Of a DNA stretch of 64,000 bases, positions 28,573 through 38,275 are shown piece by piece (position 1 is the first letter of the stretch; each line of letters starts with the position of its first letter). The notes beneath the pieces are model-generated. The model was not told the origin of the DNA. It saw only the letters and a list, made by a program, of their open reading frames with translations, and made no database searches. Location: positions 248,001-312,000 of the forward strand of contig CAWARU010000002.1 in assembly GCA_963784575.1 (NCBI GenBank). The letters run 5' to 3'. The DNA is from CAWARU01 sp963784575 (lineage in GTDB: Bacteria; Pseudomonadota; Gammaproteobacteria; UBA6186; Azoamicaceae). The position numbers and the translations under genes are program-made.

Positions 28573-29925
28573 TTATTCCAGGGGTTTACCGGATTTTTCA
28601 GATATGAACAGCAGGGAAATCAAACTTAAGATGCTCGCGGCAATCAGCAAATACGCGGGGGACACGAGATTCCCGGAGGATTGAATGAGGTGTGTGGCGA
28701 GGAAAGGCGCTCCGCCGCCAAATACCGCCATGCTGATATTATGGGCAATCGATAAACCGGAACAGCGGATGTTAGTGGGCATTATTTCAGCTAAGGTGGT
28801 AGGGATTGTACCGAAGAAAAGTCCCATTAAGAGTGCAAAGATCGATTGCACCAGGAGTAAATTGGAAAAATTGGCTGATTGTAATAACGTAAAAAGAGGA
28901 TAAGAAAGTAAAATAAATCCAAGACAGGAGTAACCGAGCACACTTTTACGACCGTTGCGATCAGATAATTTGCCGCCGAGCAAAGTTGCTGCGGCAAAGA
29001 CGCACATACTTAAGGTATTCACGATAAAGGCGGTGTTTGCGTCGACTTTTAAATAGGTTTTAAAATAAGTTGCGAGAAAAATAGCCACGATGAAAAATCC
29101 AATGGCGGTGAGAAAATCGAGTAAAATAATCAAGCCCATTTTGGATTTATGTTCAGCAAAAAGGTGCTTCAGGGGAACGGTGCTTTTTTTACTATTGTTT
29201 TTTACTTTTAAATATACGCTGGGATCAGTCAAGCGTTTTCGCATGTAGCCGCCGACAACACTCCCCAAAATACTCACGAGAAAAGGAATCCGCCAACCCC
29301 AACTTTGCATATCTTCCGTGGAAATAGAGCTATTCAAGCCTGTTACGAATAAGGAACCAATGATAACGCCGACGACTGCACTGAAGGAAGCCCAGCTGCC
29401 CCAAAATCCACGCTGGGTTTGTGGTGCATGTTCAACTAGAAAAACCATGGTGCCAGTAAATTCGCCGCCGATTGCAAATCCTTGTAAGGTTCGGAGTAAT
29501 ATCAGCGCTATGGCAGCGAAGATGCCAACTTGTTCGTACGTTGGCAAACAACCCATCAAGGCAGTGGGAATGGCCATAACATAAATTGAAAGCGTCAATG
29601 CGGCTTTGCGGCTTACCTTGTCGCCAATGTGTCCAAAAACGATGGAGCCGAGCGGCCGAGCCAGAAATCCAGTCCAAAATACTCCCCAGCTTGCCAAGAG
29701 TTGCACGACAGGATCTGCTTTCGGAAAAAATAGCGATCCCAAAATCGCTGCAAAATAGCCATAGATAACAAAATCGTACCATTCCAAAGCATTGCCAATC
29801 ATGCAGGAGATGAGTAATTGTTTAGAAGAATCCGTTTTACTCGCTACAAAATCGCTGCTTGTGCTACTAGCCTCAAATGAAAAAGCTTTAGATTCGAGTG
29901 TTTTGGGTTCAAGGTTCGTTTCCAT
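28573..29925 (-). CDS. MFS transporter, metabolite:H+ symporter (MHS/ProP-like) family
   Basis: Inner-membrane symporter with 12 predicted helices, about 450 residues from ATG 29925; the frame is open to 29964 but the upstream part contains no better start. Family marks: CMIGNALEWYDFVIYGYFA in helix 1, the loop 2-3 motif FGHIGDKVSRKAAL, LRTLQGFAIGGEFTG in helix 4 to 5 and GGKLSDRNGRKSVLG in the second half. MHS members take up small carboxylates, betaines or proline with protons; the substrate here cannot be told. The first 40 residues are a Ser/Thr/Glu-rich cytoplasmic leader. Monocistronic, convergent with the AbiE pair. Confidence 0.87.
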   Translation of the reverse strand: METNLEPKTLESKAFSFEASSTSSDFVASKTDSSKQLLISCMIGNALEWYDFVIYGYFAAILGSLFFPKADPVVQLLASWGVFWTGFLARPLGSIVFGHIGDKVSRKAALTLSIYVMAIPTALMGCLPTYEQVGIFAAIALILLRTLQGFAIGGEFTGTMVFLVEHAPQTQRGFWGSWASFSAVVGVIIGSLFVTGLNSSISTEDMQSWGWRIPFLVSILGSVVGGYMRKRLTDPSVYLKVKNNSKKSTVPLKHLFAEHKSKMGLIILLDFLTAIGFFIVAIFLATYFKTYLKVDANTAFIVNTLSMCVFAAATLLGGKLSDRNGRKSVLGYSCLGFILLSYPLFTLLQSANFSNLLLVQSIFALLMGLFFGTIPTTLAEIMPTNIRCSGLSIAHNISMAVFGGGAPFLATHLIQSSGNLVSPAYLLIAASILSLISLLFISEKSGKPLE

Positions 29926-30132
29926 GTGCCACCATGTTAATTTAGAGAATTTTGAGCTAGTCAATTAATTTAGTTACTTAATAATGAAATAACAATAATG
30001 AAGTATTGATTTCATCAACGGCAACAAGTTATTTTCTCTAAATTAGTTAATTAAAGCAACCCGTTGTATTTACCACTTGTACCTGAATTGTATATGTATA
30101 TGAATTAAGGTACGTTTCTGGATTATATGTTT

Positions 30133-30280
30133 CTAGGGCCTGTTGACAATTCGCTAGGTTGAGCCAGAAATCATTGATTTCTGAGCACCGTAGCGCAGTT
30201 TATATTGAAATAAATGAGCAACGGAGCACAAGATATCAATGATTTATGGCCAACATAGTAGAATTGTCAACAGGCCCTAG
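30133..30280. mobile_element. MITE-like element with 20-bp perfect terminal inverted repeats
   Basis: 148 bases, non-coding. The ends CTAGGGCCTGTTGACAATTC (30133-30152) and its exact complement (30261-30280) form perfect inverted repeats. Homology between the arms continues inward: CCAGAAATCATTGAT on the left matches CCATAAATCATTGAT on the right. The terminal CTAG could be a 4-bp target duplication. It lies between the transporter and phaB. A matching transposase is not in the window. Confidence 0.8.
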
Positions 30281-30333
30281 ATTGCATATAATTATTATCT
30301 TTAGGATTACATATTTCTTTTTAATTGTGTGTT

Positions 30334-31089
30334 TTAATACATGTGCTGACCGCCATTTATCGAAAAATTAGAACCCGTAATATACCCTGATGCATCACTT
30401 GCTAGAAAACCTACCAGTCTTGCGATTTCTTCAGGTTCAGCAAGCCTGCCGACTGGAATTTGCTTGATGATCGACTCCAGAATATTTTCAGGCACTCTCT
30501 CTATCATCGCGGTTCTCACATATCCTGGAGAGATAGTATTAACTGTGATCCCTTTCCTTGCCGTCTCCTGTGCGAGCGCCTTTGTAAAGCCATGAATTCC
30601 AGCTTTGGCGGCGCAGTAATTGGTTTGGCCAAACTGGCCTTTCTGGCCGTTAATGGAAGAGATATTGATAATTCTTCCATATTGTTTTTCAATCATGCAA
30701 TTTAAAATATTTCGAGTGACATTAAAGATGCCATTTAAATTTGTATTAATGACCTTATGCCATTGATCATAGGACATCTTCATCAAAGTTGCATCTTCCG
30801 TAATGCCAGCATTATTGATCAGAATATCGATATGCCCTATTTGTCTCAAAATATCCTGAATCATGTTCTGTATAGCAGCAAAATCCGTGATATCGCCGTG
30901 GCATATTAAAAAATCAAAACCACATTTTTTTTGATCAGCCTGCCAGGATTTTGCAGCGGTGTGATCGCCGCCTTTATTATAAGAAACTGCAACTTTGGCA
31001 CCAAGCTTTGCTAAATGCTGAGCAATTGCCGTACCAATTCCCCCCATTCCTCCGGTAATGAGCACAGTTCTATCACTTAAATATTCCAT
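30334..31089 (-). CDS. phaB: Acetoacetyl-CoA reductase
   Basis: NADPH-dependent reduction of acetoacetyl-CoA to (R)-3-hydroxybutyryl-CoA, the second step of PHB synthesis. 251 residues, classical short-chain dehydrogenase: TGGMGGIGTAIA cofactor loop, NNAG, and the S-Y-K set in NISSINGQKGQFGQTNYCAAKAG. NGQKGQFGQTNY and the ending NFSINGGQHMY are typical of PhaB rather than FabG. Divergent from phaC with a 137-base shared promoter region. A ketothiolase (phaA) is not in the window and must be elsewhere. Confidence 0.92.
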   Translation of the reverse strand: MEYLSDRTVLITGGMGGIGTAIAQHLAKLGAKVAVSYNKGGDHTAAKSWQADQKKCGFDFLICHGDITDFAAIQNMIQDILRQIGHIDILINNAGITEDATLMKMSYDQWHKVINTNLNGIFNVTRNILNCMIEKQYGRIINISSINGQKGQFGQTNYCAAKAGIHGFTKALAQETARKGITVNTISPGYVRTAMIERVPENILESIIKQIPVGRLAEPEEIARLVGFLASDASGYITGSNFSINGGQHMY

Positions 31090-31226
31090 ACAGTGTTCTC
31101 CAAATTGATGAAATTTGCTATCCGCTTAAAATCGTATTAGTTTGCATACCAACAAAACTCAATTAAAATCTTAGTATATGCCTGATTTTATTCAATTGAT
31201 TTCTTAAATAGGTCATTTATATTTTT

Positions 31227-33053
31227 ATGAGAGAAACTGAACTACCACAAACAATCGAAACTGCGGCGATACAAGAGATAGCGGAACTTTTACATCAATT
31301 ATTCGCGCTCTATCAAAACGACCCACCTAATGAAATGCCAGTCGATTATTTGCAGTTCTCTCATTTTTTTGAGATTGAATTGAAACTCGCCCAAGATTTT
31401 GAACAGAATCCAATGAAGATCATAAAACAACAGAAAGCTTTTTTTCAAAAACAAAGTGAGCTCATTTTAAACACGATGCGGCAACTGTCCTGCATTGCAG
31501 AGCATGCAGAGCCATTGGCAAATAGCAGCAAAGACGAAGCGGGTTTTGCACCCGAAAAAGATATGCGATTCAAATCAGAATACTGGAATCTACATCCTGG
31601 ATTTCAATATTTGAAACACTGCTATTATCTGACCACAGAACATACTTTAAATTGGCTGAGATCTCTCGAAACTTTAGATCCGAAAACCTCGAAGCAATTA
31701 CATTTTTATGTGAAAAATTTTTTGGATTTTCTCTCTCCCAGCAATTTTTTGCATTTAAACCCTGAAGTATTGCAAAATCTTCTCCAGAGTGGCGGGGAAA
31801 GTCTGCTGCAAGGTTACCGAAATTTTCTGAAAGACTTGATCCTAAACAAAGGGCGCGTGAATATCACCAAGACCGATTTCAAAGCCTTTCAGGTCGGCAA
31901 AAATCTTGCGGTGACGCCTGGCAGAATCATTTACCAAAATGATATGATGCAATTGATTCAATACCTCCCTGCCACACAAGAAGTTTACCGGACTCCAATT
32001 CTTTTCATTCCACCTTGGATTAATAAATATTATGTTTTAGATTTATCACCTGAAAATTCTATGGTGAAATGGCTGGTGAACCAAGGATTTACGGTCTACA
32101 TGATTTCCTGGGTGAATCCAGGACCGGAACTGGCACATAAGCATTTTGAAGATTACATGCTGGAAGGCCCACTTGCTGCACTCAGTGTGATATGCCGATC
32201 GGCTAAAGTCAAAGCGGCCCATATGGTGGGATATTGTATTGGTGGGACTTTATTAGCCTCCACCCTCGCCTACATGCAGAAAAAAAGGGATAATCGCGCT
32301 GCCAGTGCGAGCTTTTTCATGACCCTGCTCGACTTTACCGATCCAGGCGAATTGGGTGTTTTTATAGATGAAAAACAACTGGCAAGTTTAGATAAGGCAG
32401 TAGACTCCAAAGGCTACTTAGATGGCAAAATATTGGACAGCACCTTTAATTTGCTGCGGCCTAATGATCTGATATGGCCCTATTTTATTAATAATTACCT
32501 ACAAGGTAAATCACCTCGTCCCTTTGATCTGCTGTACTGGAATGGAGATTCCAGCAATCTTCCTAAAGAAATGTACAAATTTTACATGCGCAAGATGTAT
32601 TTGCAAAATCAATTGAAAATACGCGGCGGAATTACATTATGCGATGTTCCAATAGATCTGAGGTCTGTCACTGTGCCAAGCTTTTTCCTAGCCTCTGAAT
32701 CAGACCATATCACGCTCTGGAAATCCGTTTATGCCAGTACCCAGCTTTTAGGAGGAATCGAGCGTTTTGTATTGTCTGAATCTGGTCATGTAAGAGGTGT
32801 GATCAATCCGCCCTCAAAAACCAAGTACAATTATTTTGTGAATGAAAATTGTGGTGAAGGGACTGCATTTCCTAAAAATCCTGATGAGTGGCTGGCGGGT
32901 GCTGAATCACGCAAGGGTTCCTGGTGGCCATATTTTGCAGAGTGGCTTGCAATTGATGCGGAAAAGGTACCAGCGGAGGAAAGAAATCCAGAATCCTGTG
33001 GTCTACCCATCTTAGAAGATGCACCGGGATCTTATGTAATGCGACGTATATAA
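31227..33053 (+). CDS. phaC: Class I poly(3-hydroxyalkanoate) synthase
   Basis: Polymerises (R)-3-hydroxybutyryl-CoA into PHB at the granule surface. 608 residues, normal for class I. The lipase-like box is GYCIGG with nucleophile Cys337; Asp493 (SESDHITLW) and His521 (SESGHVRG) complete the triad. The N-terminal 200 residues are the variable helical domain; IPPWINKYYVLDL and FTVYMISWVNPG are conserved PhaC blocks. No phaE or phaR subunit of class III/IV type is adjacent. Followed by a strong hairpin at 33068. Confidence 0.94.
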   Translation: MRETELPQTIETAAIQEIAELLHQLFALYQNDPPNEMPVDYLQFSHFFEIELKLAQDFEQNPMKIIKQQKAFFQKQSELILNTMRQLSCIAEHAEPLANSSKDEAGFAPEKDMRFKSEYWNLHPGFQYLKHCYYLTTEHTLNWLRSLETLDPKTSKQLHFYVKNFLDFLSPSNFLHLNPEVLQNLLQSGGESLLQGYRNFLKDLILNKGRVNITKTDFKAFQVGKNLAVTPGRIIYQNDMMQLIQYLPATQEVYRTPILFIPPWINKYYVLDLSPENSMVKWLVNQGFTVYMISWVNPGPELAHKHFEDYMLEGPLAALSVICRSAKVKAAHMVGYCIGGTLLASTLAYMQKKRDNRAASASFFMTLLDFTDPGELGVFIDEKQLASLDKAVDSKGYLDGKILDSTFNLLRPNDLIWPYFINNYLQGKSPRPFDLLYWNGDSSNLPKEMYKFYMRKMYLQNQLKIRGGITLCDVPIDLRSVTVPSFFLASESDHITLWKSVYASTQLLGGIERFVLSESGHVRGVINPPSKTKYNYFVNENCGEGTAFPKNPDEWLAGAESRKGSWWPYFAEWLAIDAEKVPAEERNPESCGLPILEDAPGSYVMRRI

Positions 33054-33067
33054 AACGCATATAAAAA

Positions 33068-33089
33068 AGGAGGACCCTTAAGTCCTCCT
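33068..33089. terminator. Terminator between phaC and phasin
   Basis: Perfect 8-bp stem AGGAGGAC/GTCCTCCT with a 6-base loop. The T-run lies on the minus-strand side (CCTTTTTTAT), so it is strongest for the phasin gene, but it sits 15 bases after the phaC stop and may serve both. Confidence 0.75.
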
Positions 33090-33124
33090 CTAATATCTTT
33101 TATACCTTTGAATCTGAATGTAAA

Positions 33125-33508
33125 TTATTCAGCGCTCTTACGTGGTTTATGAGCACGGGCAACATGTTCCATTTGCTCAGTTGCTTTCTCCATGCTTTCT
33201 TCCATGTTCTCTGACATTTGACGCATGCCTTTGCCGTAGATTTTTAGAACTTTTTCCAAATATTCTAGATTATTGGCGCTTTGCTCAGTCCAAAATCCAA
33301 AATTATTCTTGAATGCTGATTCTGGGCGATCCATTTTGTTGGCTGTTTGGAGGTATTTAACCCAGGAACTCATGCTATCACTCCAGAGTGTTAAATTTTC
33401 ACGCGTTAATTCTTCGGCCATACCGCTGCCAATGCGTTGAAGTTCATACATGGGACCCATTGCTTTAGTAAACGAAGACATCTTTGCATAATCTTGAAAA
33501 TTAAACAT
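33125..33508 (-). CDS. phaP: Phasin family protein
   Basis: Small amphipathic protein coating PHB granules. 127 residues, nearly all helix, with phasin-like stretches (ENLTLWSDSMSSWVKYLQ, FGFWTEQSANNLEYLEK) and an Ala/Lys-rich end. AGGAG stands eight bases before ATG 33508. Position between phaC and phaR supports the call. The gene symbol follows family usage; which phasin subfamily it belongs to is not certain. Confidence 0.82.
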   Translation of the reverse strand: MFNFQDYAKMSSFTKAMGPMYELQRIGSGMAEELTRENLTLWSDSMSSWVKYLQTANKMDRPESAFKNNFGFWTEQSANNLEYLEKVLKIYGKGMRQMSENMEESMEKATEQMEHVARAHKPRKSAE

Positions 33509-33540
33509 GATAATTCTCCTATTGGTTACCTTAATTCATT

Positions 33541-33557
33541 TGTGCACTGCAACAATA
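33541..33557. promoter_or_regulatory. Possible PhaR-type operator upstream of the phasin gene
   Basis: TTGTGCACTGCAACAAT, a quasi-palindrome (TTGT..ACAA arms around TGCA repeats), 33-49 bases upstream of the phasin start. PhaR regulators are known to bind TGC/GCA-rich sites before phasin genes. Only one site seen; tentative. Confidence 0.3.
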
Positions 33558-33712
33558 CTACTAGTATGGTGGCTAGCTTTAAAAAAGTCAAAATTTTTTA
33601 TTCAATAGAGGCAAGAATAGATGACATATTACATATTACGAAATTATGAAGACATACTATATGTTATGGAATTAAGATGACATATTACAAAATGATTGAC
33701 GAAACAATTTAC

Positions 33713-33747
33713 GGAACTATTTACACAACTATTTACACAACTATTTA
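33713..33747. repeat. Short tandem repeat at the 3' end of phaR
   Basis: Three copies of AACTATTTACAC (last one incomplete) overlap the phaR stop region. In another minus-strand frame it would encode repeated Val-Asn-Ser-Cys units, but that frame is a shadow. Possible replication-slippage site that may have shortened PhaR. Confidence 0.6.
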
Positions 33748-34061
33748 GGGACAAAAAAACTGAAAGATTTTTCCAAATATTCTTTAAATATAAGTTGCAT
33801 CGGATTGCCATAGAAACGCACAAAATGTTCCAATATCTCCCTGGTAAATAATGGGTTATTGCTGCCTTCCAACTCAAAAATGATTTGAATTAAGCAAGAT
33901 TTGGTGACATCTTCTTTTGTTTTTACATCAATGACCTTAAACGGAATGTAATTTAATACATAGTGTTTTAAATCTTCTAAAGTGATATAGCAGCTTTTTT
34001 GACTGTCATATAAACGACGGTTGGCATATTTTTTAATGACATGACATTCTGTATCTAGCAT
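33741..34061 (-). CDS. phaR: PHB accumulation regulator PhaR
   Basis: Repressor that senses PHB and controls phasin expression. 106 residues. The N-terminal DNA-binding block is complete: VIKKYANRRLYDSQKSCYIT, LEDLKHYV, then DVKTKEDVTKSCLIQIIFE. A shorter C-terminal PHB-binding region follows. Family members are usually 140-190 residues, so this one is short; it ends at a tandem repeat (33713-33747). Located 230 bases from the phasin gene on the same strand. Confidence 0.9.
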   Translation of the reverse strand: MLDTECHVIKKYANRRLYDSQKSCYITLEDLKHYVLNYIPFKVIDVKTKEDVTKSCLIQIIFELEGSNNPLFTREILEHFVRFYGNPMQLIFKEYLEKSFSFFVPK

Positions 34062-34224
34062 TTTTCGGTGACCTACTTTAGAGACTTAGAGTGAATTTTG
34101 GCAACACATTATATCTGAGACATATCAGGGACCTTTAAAATGAGTATAGATTGAAGTTACACATACCTCAATCAGGCATAGGAGATTTGATGTGGTAAAA
34201 CGAGGGCAATGCCTGAACGGTGAC

Positions 34225-35394
34225 CTAATCTTCGAAATCTCCTTCACCTACCACAATATCCAGATCTTCGGGATTATTGTGCACAATAGTACCAAAATTT
34301 TCATCTGGATCTTTCCACCACTTAGGATCGCTCAACATTTTCTTGGTATATAAATATCCTTCCGCGATATGTTTCTTAGCAGAGATGTTTGAGAATTCAT
34401 AGTCCTTTGAATGCAGTTCTTCAAGTTTCGCTTTATAAATGATCTTTGCAATATGCACATTATGATCATCACCATACTTTGCTAATTCCTGAATATTGGG
34501 ATCTTCTTTAATATGATCGGGTAAATTCTTGATGCAATGTGCGATTTTCTTTTGCAATAATAATTGCACATCATAATAGTTCAATAAAGTATCGAGATGC
34601 CCTGCATAATTAATGTCTTTGGCCCGCTCCAAAACTGCATCCAAATTATTCGGTAAGAGGCCAGTAGAATCAAACAGATCGACCAGAAAACAAAGCCGAT
34701 TCTTGTGAGGCAGATCGTTCACCACACAAATCAAAGGGGTATTAGAGTACAAGCCACCATCCCAATAGTAGGACTTGCCTATTTTAACTGCTGGGAAACC
34801 AGGCGGAAATGCAGAGCTCGCCATGATATGATCAATTCCCAAAGGTTCTTTGCGATTGTCAAAAAACTTCAATTTGCCAGTCCTCACATTGACAACGCCC
34901 AAGCTTAACCGGGTATTACCATTATTTAAATAATCAAAATCGATAAGTTCCTGAATTGTCTTTCGCAAAGGCGTGGTATCGTAGAAACTTATTTCAGTTG
35001 GTTTTGAAGATTGAATAAACCAGGGATTGACACAGGCTGGCTTGAAAAATTGTGGTTGACCGTAAAGAAGCGCATAATAAGCGCTGCCGGCATTATACAT
35101 CGAAAAAAAATCTTCATTCCCGGCCACTTCAAGATGCTGCCAACCTAATTCAATAGAATGGGTGATGCTATCCCAAAATTGATAGAGTTTTTCGATACGC
35201 TTCGCCGGAGGATTGCCCGCAATAATCGAGGCATTAATCGCACCGATAGAGATTCCGACCATCCAATCTGGAAAATATCCCCCTTCTTCAAGCGCATGAT
35301 AGACACCCACTTGAAATGAACCGAGCGCCCCTCCACCTTGGAATAGGTAGACTATTTCTTCCAATTCGGTATACAGGAAAGGGGGCTTGCGCAT
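34225..35394 (-). CDS. Patatin-like phospholipase with DUF3734-type C-terminus
   Basis: Serine lipid hydrolase, 389 residues. Oxyanion loop FQGGGALGSFQVGV near residue 18; nucleophile elbow GISIG (Ser49); catalytic Asp in the YWDGGLYSNTP block. The C-terminal 150 residues (SNISAKKHIAEGYLYTKKML) match the DUF3734 extension seen on a group of bacterial patatins. Start ATG 35394; the gene is monocistronic. It lies next to the PHB genes; in many alphaproteobacteria this patatin subtype sits beside 3-hydroxybutyrate dehydrogenase, and a decayed copy is found beside bdhA here (44767-45087). Could act on host or own membrane lipids, or on PHB granules. Confidence 0.87.
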   Translation of the reverse strand: MRKPPFLYTELEEIVYLFQGGGALGSFQVGVYHALEEGGYFPDWMVGISIGAINASIIAGNPPAKRIEKLYQFWDSITHSIELGWQHLEVAGNEDFFSMYNAGSAYYALLYGQPQFFKPACVNPWFIQSSKPTEISFYDTTPLRKTIQELIDFDYLNNGNTRLSLGVVNVRTGKLKFFDNRKEPLGIDHIMASSAFPPGFPAVKIGKSYYWDGGLYSNTPLICVVNDLPHKNRLCFLVDLFDSTGLLPNNLDAVLERAKDINYAGHLDTLLNYYDVQLLLQKKIAHCIKNLPDHIKEDPNIQELAKYGDDHNVHIAKIIYKAKLEELHSKDYEFSNISAKKHIAEGYLYTKKMLSDPKWWKDPDENFGTIVHNNPEDLDIVVGEGDFED

Positions 35395-35474
35395 CGTTCA
35401 ATTGCTCTTCGGCTTAATATTCCATATATTCCATCGGCAATTGAACATTTTTCTTTAATGTGCAGGTGTCCTAC

Positions 35475-38243
35475 CTAATAAAACTTCCGAATACCGTTCA
35501 TACCATTGGTTTTGTGATTTTTTACTTTGGTGCTCTCTGATTTTTCTAGCACAGCAACTGATTTTTCCACTTCAGAAACCGCTTCTTTCTTTGCAGCATC
35601 AGGATTTGCTTCACCTGCCCCTTTCTTTGCAAGCGCGAGAACCTGCCTTTCCTCAGTAAATACTTTGGTAATATCTTTTCTTGAAAAACGCAGTATTTCA
35701 GGACTCGTGATACTTTTCTGCAGTTTTTTGTATGCAAGTTTCGCATCGTTACAACCGAGACTCGCTTTTTCATACCAGTACAGCGCTTGATTCAGAAGAA
35801 CCGCAGTCCCAATACCTTTTTCATAACATCTTGCAAGATTAAATTGCGCTTCGGGATGATGGTATTTCGCTGCAAGATAAAAGCTTGAAAATGCCTTTTT
35901 AGGATTTTTTTCTTTTTCATAAAAAGATCCCATTCGGTTCAAACACCAGGCATTTCCTGCCAAGGCACCTTGACTATAAAATTGGATTGCCTCTTTCATA
36001 TGGGCCGGATCTTTCTCTTTCTGCCGTTCCAAGCACCTTCCAGCATAATAACATGCCAAAGCAGACTCTTTGGCTGCAGCCTGTTTATACAACCTCAGTG
36101 CCTCGCTTGGATTTGGCCTCAAACCAGCAAGCCCAACTTCATAGCAATATCCCAAATGCGCCATCGCATCTTCCCAACCATGCGCCATCGCGAATCGGAA
36201 CATTTTCAAGGCCTCTGATTTGGCATAACGGCCTTTTCCATTCAAAGTCATTCGAGCGAGATACAATAAGCTGTCAACATTTTCTGCACTATTTTCATCA
36301 TGAATCTTAAACGCTAGATCAGTGTTTACTGCAACACCAAGGCCTTCTGCGTGAGCACGCCCCAACTCGAATTTTGCTGATTTTTGACCTTTTTCTGAAG
36401 CTTTACTGAAGAATTCAAAAGCACGCTCCGGGTTTGAAGCAATACCATTTCCGTAAAGATAAAAGCATCCGATATGATATAAGATGTCTCTATTTTCTTT
36501 CCAAATTGGATTTGCCAAGATATCAATCAACCCGCTCTTTATAGGCAGTACAGTTTCTTTTGCGGAAGGCATATGGCAAAACCCAAATTGCAGCAAGTCT
36601 CTTCCGACATTTTCCATGGCCTCATCCTGATTCGCTATTTCTGTATCGACTTCGCTCATCAATTCAAAACCATAATCCGGATCTGCTTCAATACCAAGCC
36701 CTAAAATATAAATAAGCGCAAGATTCAACTTCGCTGTAAGATTTCCTTTCTTTGACGCAGATTCAAAATATTCAAAGCCTGCTTTTTCATTTTGCTTCAC
36801 GGCAATACCGCTCAAATTGCACCAACCAAGGTTATTTGCCGCATCGAGAGACACTTTTTCAATCTCTTTCAATAATTGCAGACCGCGCTTTTGATCACTT
36901 TTTATACCCATCAATCCAAAATCAGAGGGACGAATGAGGCACAGTGCGAGCAGATTTTGTGCGGCTACAGACTTTTCCTGTACTGCTTTATTCAAATACT
37001 CAAGCGCTTTGGCAGAATTTCGTTCTAGGGTTTTGCCCTGCACAGAAATTCCTGTCAAGAATCCAAGGGCTGCTTCATACATTTGCTGGGCCAGTTCCTT
37101 TCTGAGTTCAGCTTCAATTTCAAGTTTTAATTCAGGATTGTTACAGATTTCAAAGGCTTTGTTAATGTTCTGCGCCACACCAAATCCCCGCAAGTAGCAC
37201 ATGGCAACCTTTTCCCAAGCCTCTGCAAGACCTCCGCGCACTGTCGCGTTTACAAAGCATTCAAACGCTCTCATTGGGGATTTTTCGATGCCGAGTACCC
37301 CCTTCTCAAAAAGCTGTCCCATCTTAAATTGAATATCTGGATCGGCGACATCCTTGAGTGAGTTCAGGTATTCAAGTCCTTGCGTTCTCGTTTGTTCGAT
37401 AGCTCTATTCTGTAAACAAATGATACATAATTGGAAGGTGGCTTTTTCTGAGCCAAGTTTTCTGGCTTGATCATAAAATTTGGCAGCATTTTTAATACTG
37501 ATTGGTACAACCCCATAGCCAAATTCATAAAATGTTGCAATTTTATAGGCAAATTCAGCATTGTTAGTATCCAGAGCAAATGCCTCACAATAATGACCAA
37601 AGGCTTGATGCACATTTTTGGCTGTACCATAGCCATCTTCTTTGCAGATACCGAGATAATAAAGGCCTACTGGGGTGGGCATTAATTCTGCAGAAGACTT
37701 GAAGTTATCAAATGCTAATTTAAGGGTATGTTTATTGATTTCTAGTGTTTTGTCAGTAACACTATCAAATTGATGGAGACCTATTTTGGCATGGGCTTCG
37801 GCAGCCAGTTTTTTATCAGATCCCTTGCATACCTTGGCCAATATTTCAAGATAAGTTTTTTCAGGATTTTGCAAGGGTAATTTATGCTTACCATATTTGC
37901 CTTTAAATAAAATATCATCAATCATCAAGGCCACATTGTATTGAGCACCTTGATGCCCGAGATTTGCGGCAAATAAGAAATTTTTATAAGCTTCTTTGAA
38001 ATCTCTCGGTATCCCTTTCCTGCCTTCGAGATAAGTATTGCCAAGAAAGAGCAGCAATTCAGCACGATTTGTGTCATCCGGGGCTTTTTGGATATACAAT
38101 TTTATTTGTTCAATAGTCATCTCTTCTAGATTGTATTCTTTTCTATCGCTTTTGCCCGTTTTGCCTGGTCTGCCTGATTTGCCGCTTTGCTTTTCATCAG
38201 TGCCAAAAAGTAATCTCGCAAGTTCTTTTTTATTCGTGCTCAT
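35475..38243 (-). CDS. Giant Sel1-repeat protein
   Basis: 922 residues from ATG 38243, which has AAAGGAAAG at good spacing; the frame extends to 38324 but that part lies towards the dispersed repeat. After a short basic Gly/Lys linker (about 20-45), at least 15-20 Sel1-like (SLR) repeats run to about residue 860: examples GLYYLGICKEDGYGTAKNVH, AAQNLLALCLIRPSDFG, ACYYAGRCLERQKEKD and AQFNLARCYEKGIGTAV. The end is charged and finishes GIRKFY, a basic K-F-x C-terminus shared with other giants in the window. SLR proteins scaffold protein complexes; many in Legionellales are host-directed. No signal peptide. Confidence 0.83.
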   Translation of the reverse strand: MSTNKKELARLLFGTDEKQSGKSGRPGKTGKSDRKEYNLEEMTIEQIKLYIQKAPDDTNRAELLLFLGNTYLEGRKGIPRDFKEAYKNFLFAANLGHQGAQYNVALMIDDILFKGKYGKHKLPLQNPEKTYLEILAKVCKGSDKKLAAEAHAKIGLHQFDSVTDKTLEINKHTLKLAFDNFKSSAELMPTPVGLYYLGICKEDGYGTAKNVHQAFGHYCEAFALDTNNAEFAYKIATFYEFGYGVVPISIKNAAKFYDQARKLGSEKATFQLCIICLQNRAIEQTRTQGLEYLNSLKDVADPDIQFKMGQLFEKGVLGIEKSPMRAFECFVNATVRGGLAEAWEKVAMCYLRGFGVAQNINKAFEICNNPELKLEIEAELRKELAQQMYEAALGFLTGISVQGKTLERNSAKALEYLNKAVQEKSVAAQNLLALCLIRPSDFGLMGIKSDQKRGLQLLKEIEKVSLDAANNLGWCNLSGIAVKQNEKAGFEYFESASKKGNLTAKLNLALIYILGLGIEADPDYGFELMSEVDTEIANQDEAMENVGRDLLQFGFCHMPSAKETVLPIKSGLIDILANPIWKENRDILYHIGCFYLYGNGIASNPERAFEFFSKASEKGQKSAKFELGRAHAEGLGVAVNTDLAFKIHDENSAENVDSLLYLARMTLNGKGRYAKSEALKMFRFAMAHGWEDAMAHLGYCYEVGLAGLRPNPSEALRLYKQAAAKESALACYYAGRCLERQKEKDPAHMKEAIQFYSQGALAGNAWCLNRMGSFYEKEKNPKKAFSSFYLAAKYHHPEAQFNLARCYEKGIGTAVLLNQALYWYEKASLGCNDAKLAYKKLQKSITSPEILRFSRKDITKVFTEERQVLALAKKGAGEANPDAAKKEAVSEVEKSVAVLEKSESTKVKNHKTNGMNGIRKFY

Positions 38244-38275
38244 ATTTAGCTTTCCTTTTGTATGATTTAACATTT

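Noticed and set aside
33713..33747. Possible CRISPR-like or iteron repeat
   Set aside because: Only three abutting 12-base units with no spacers; a simple tandem repeat.
33644..33877. Minus-strand frame with repeated Val-Asn-Ser-Cys units
   Set aside because: Shadow of phaR and the AACTATTTACAC tandem repeat; phaR in the other frame is a clear family member.
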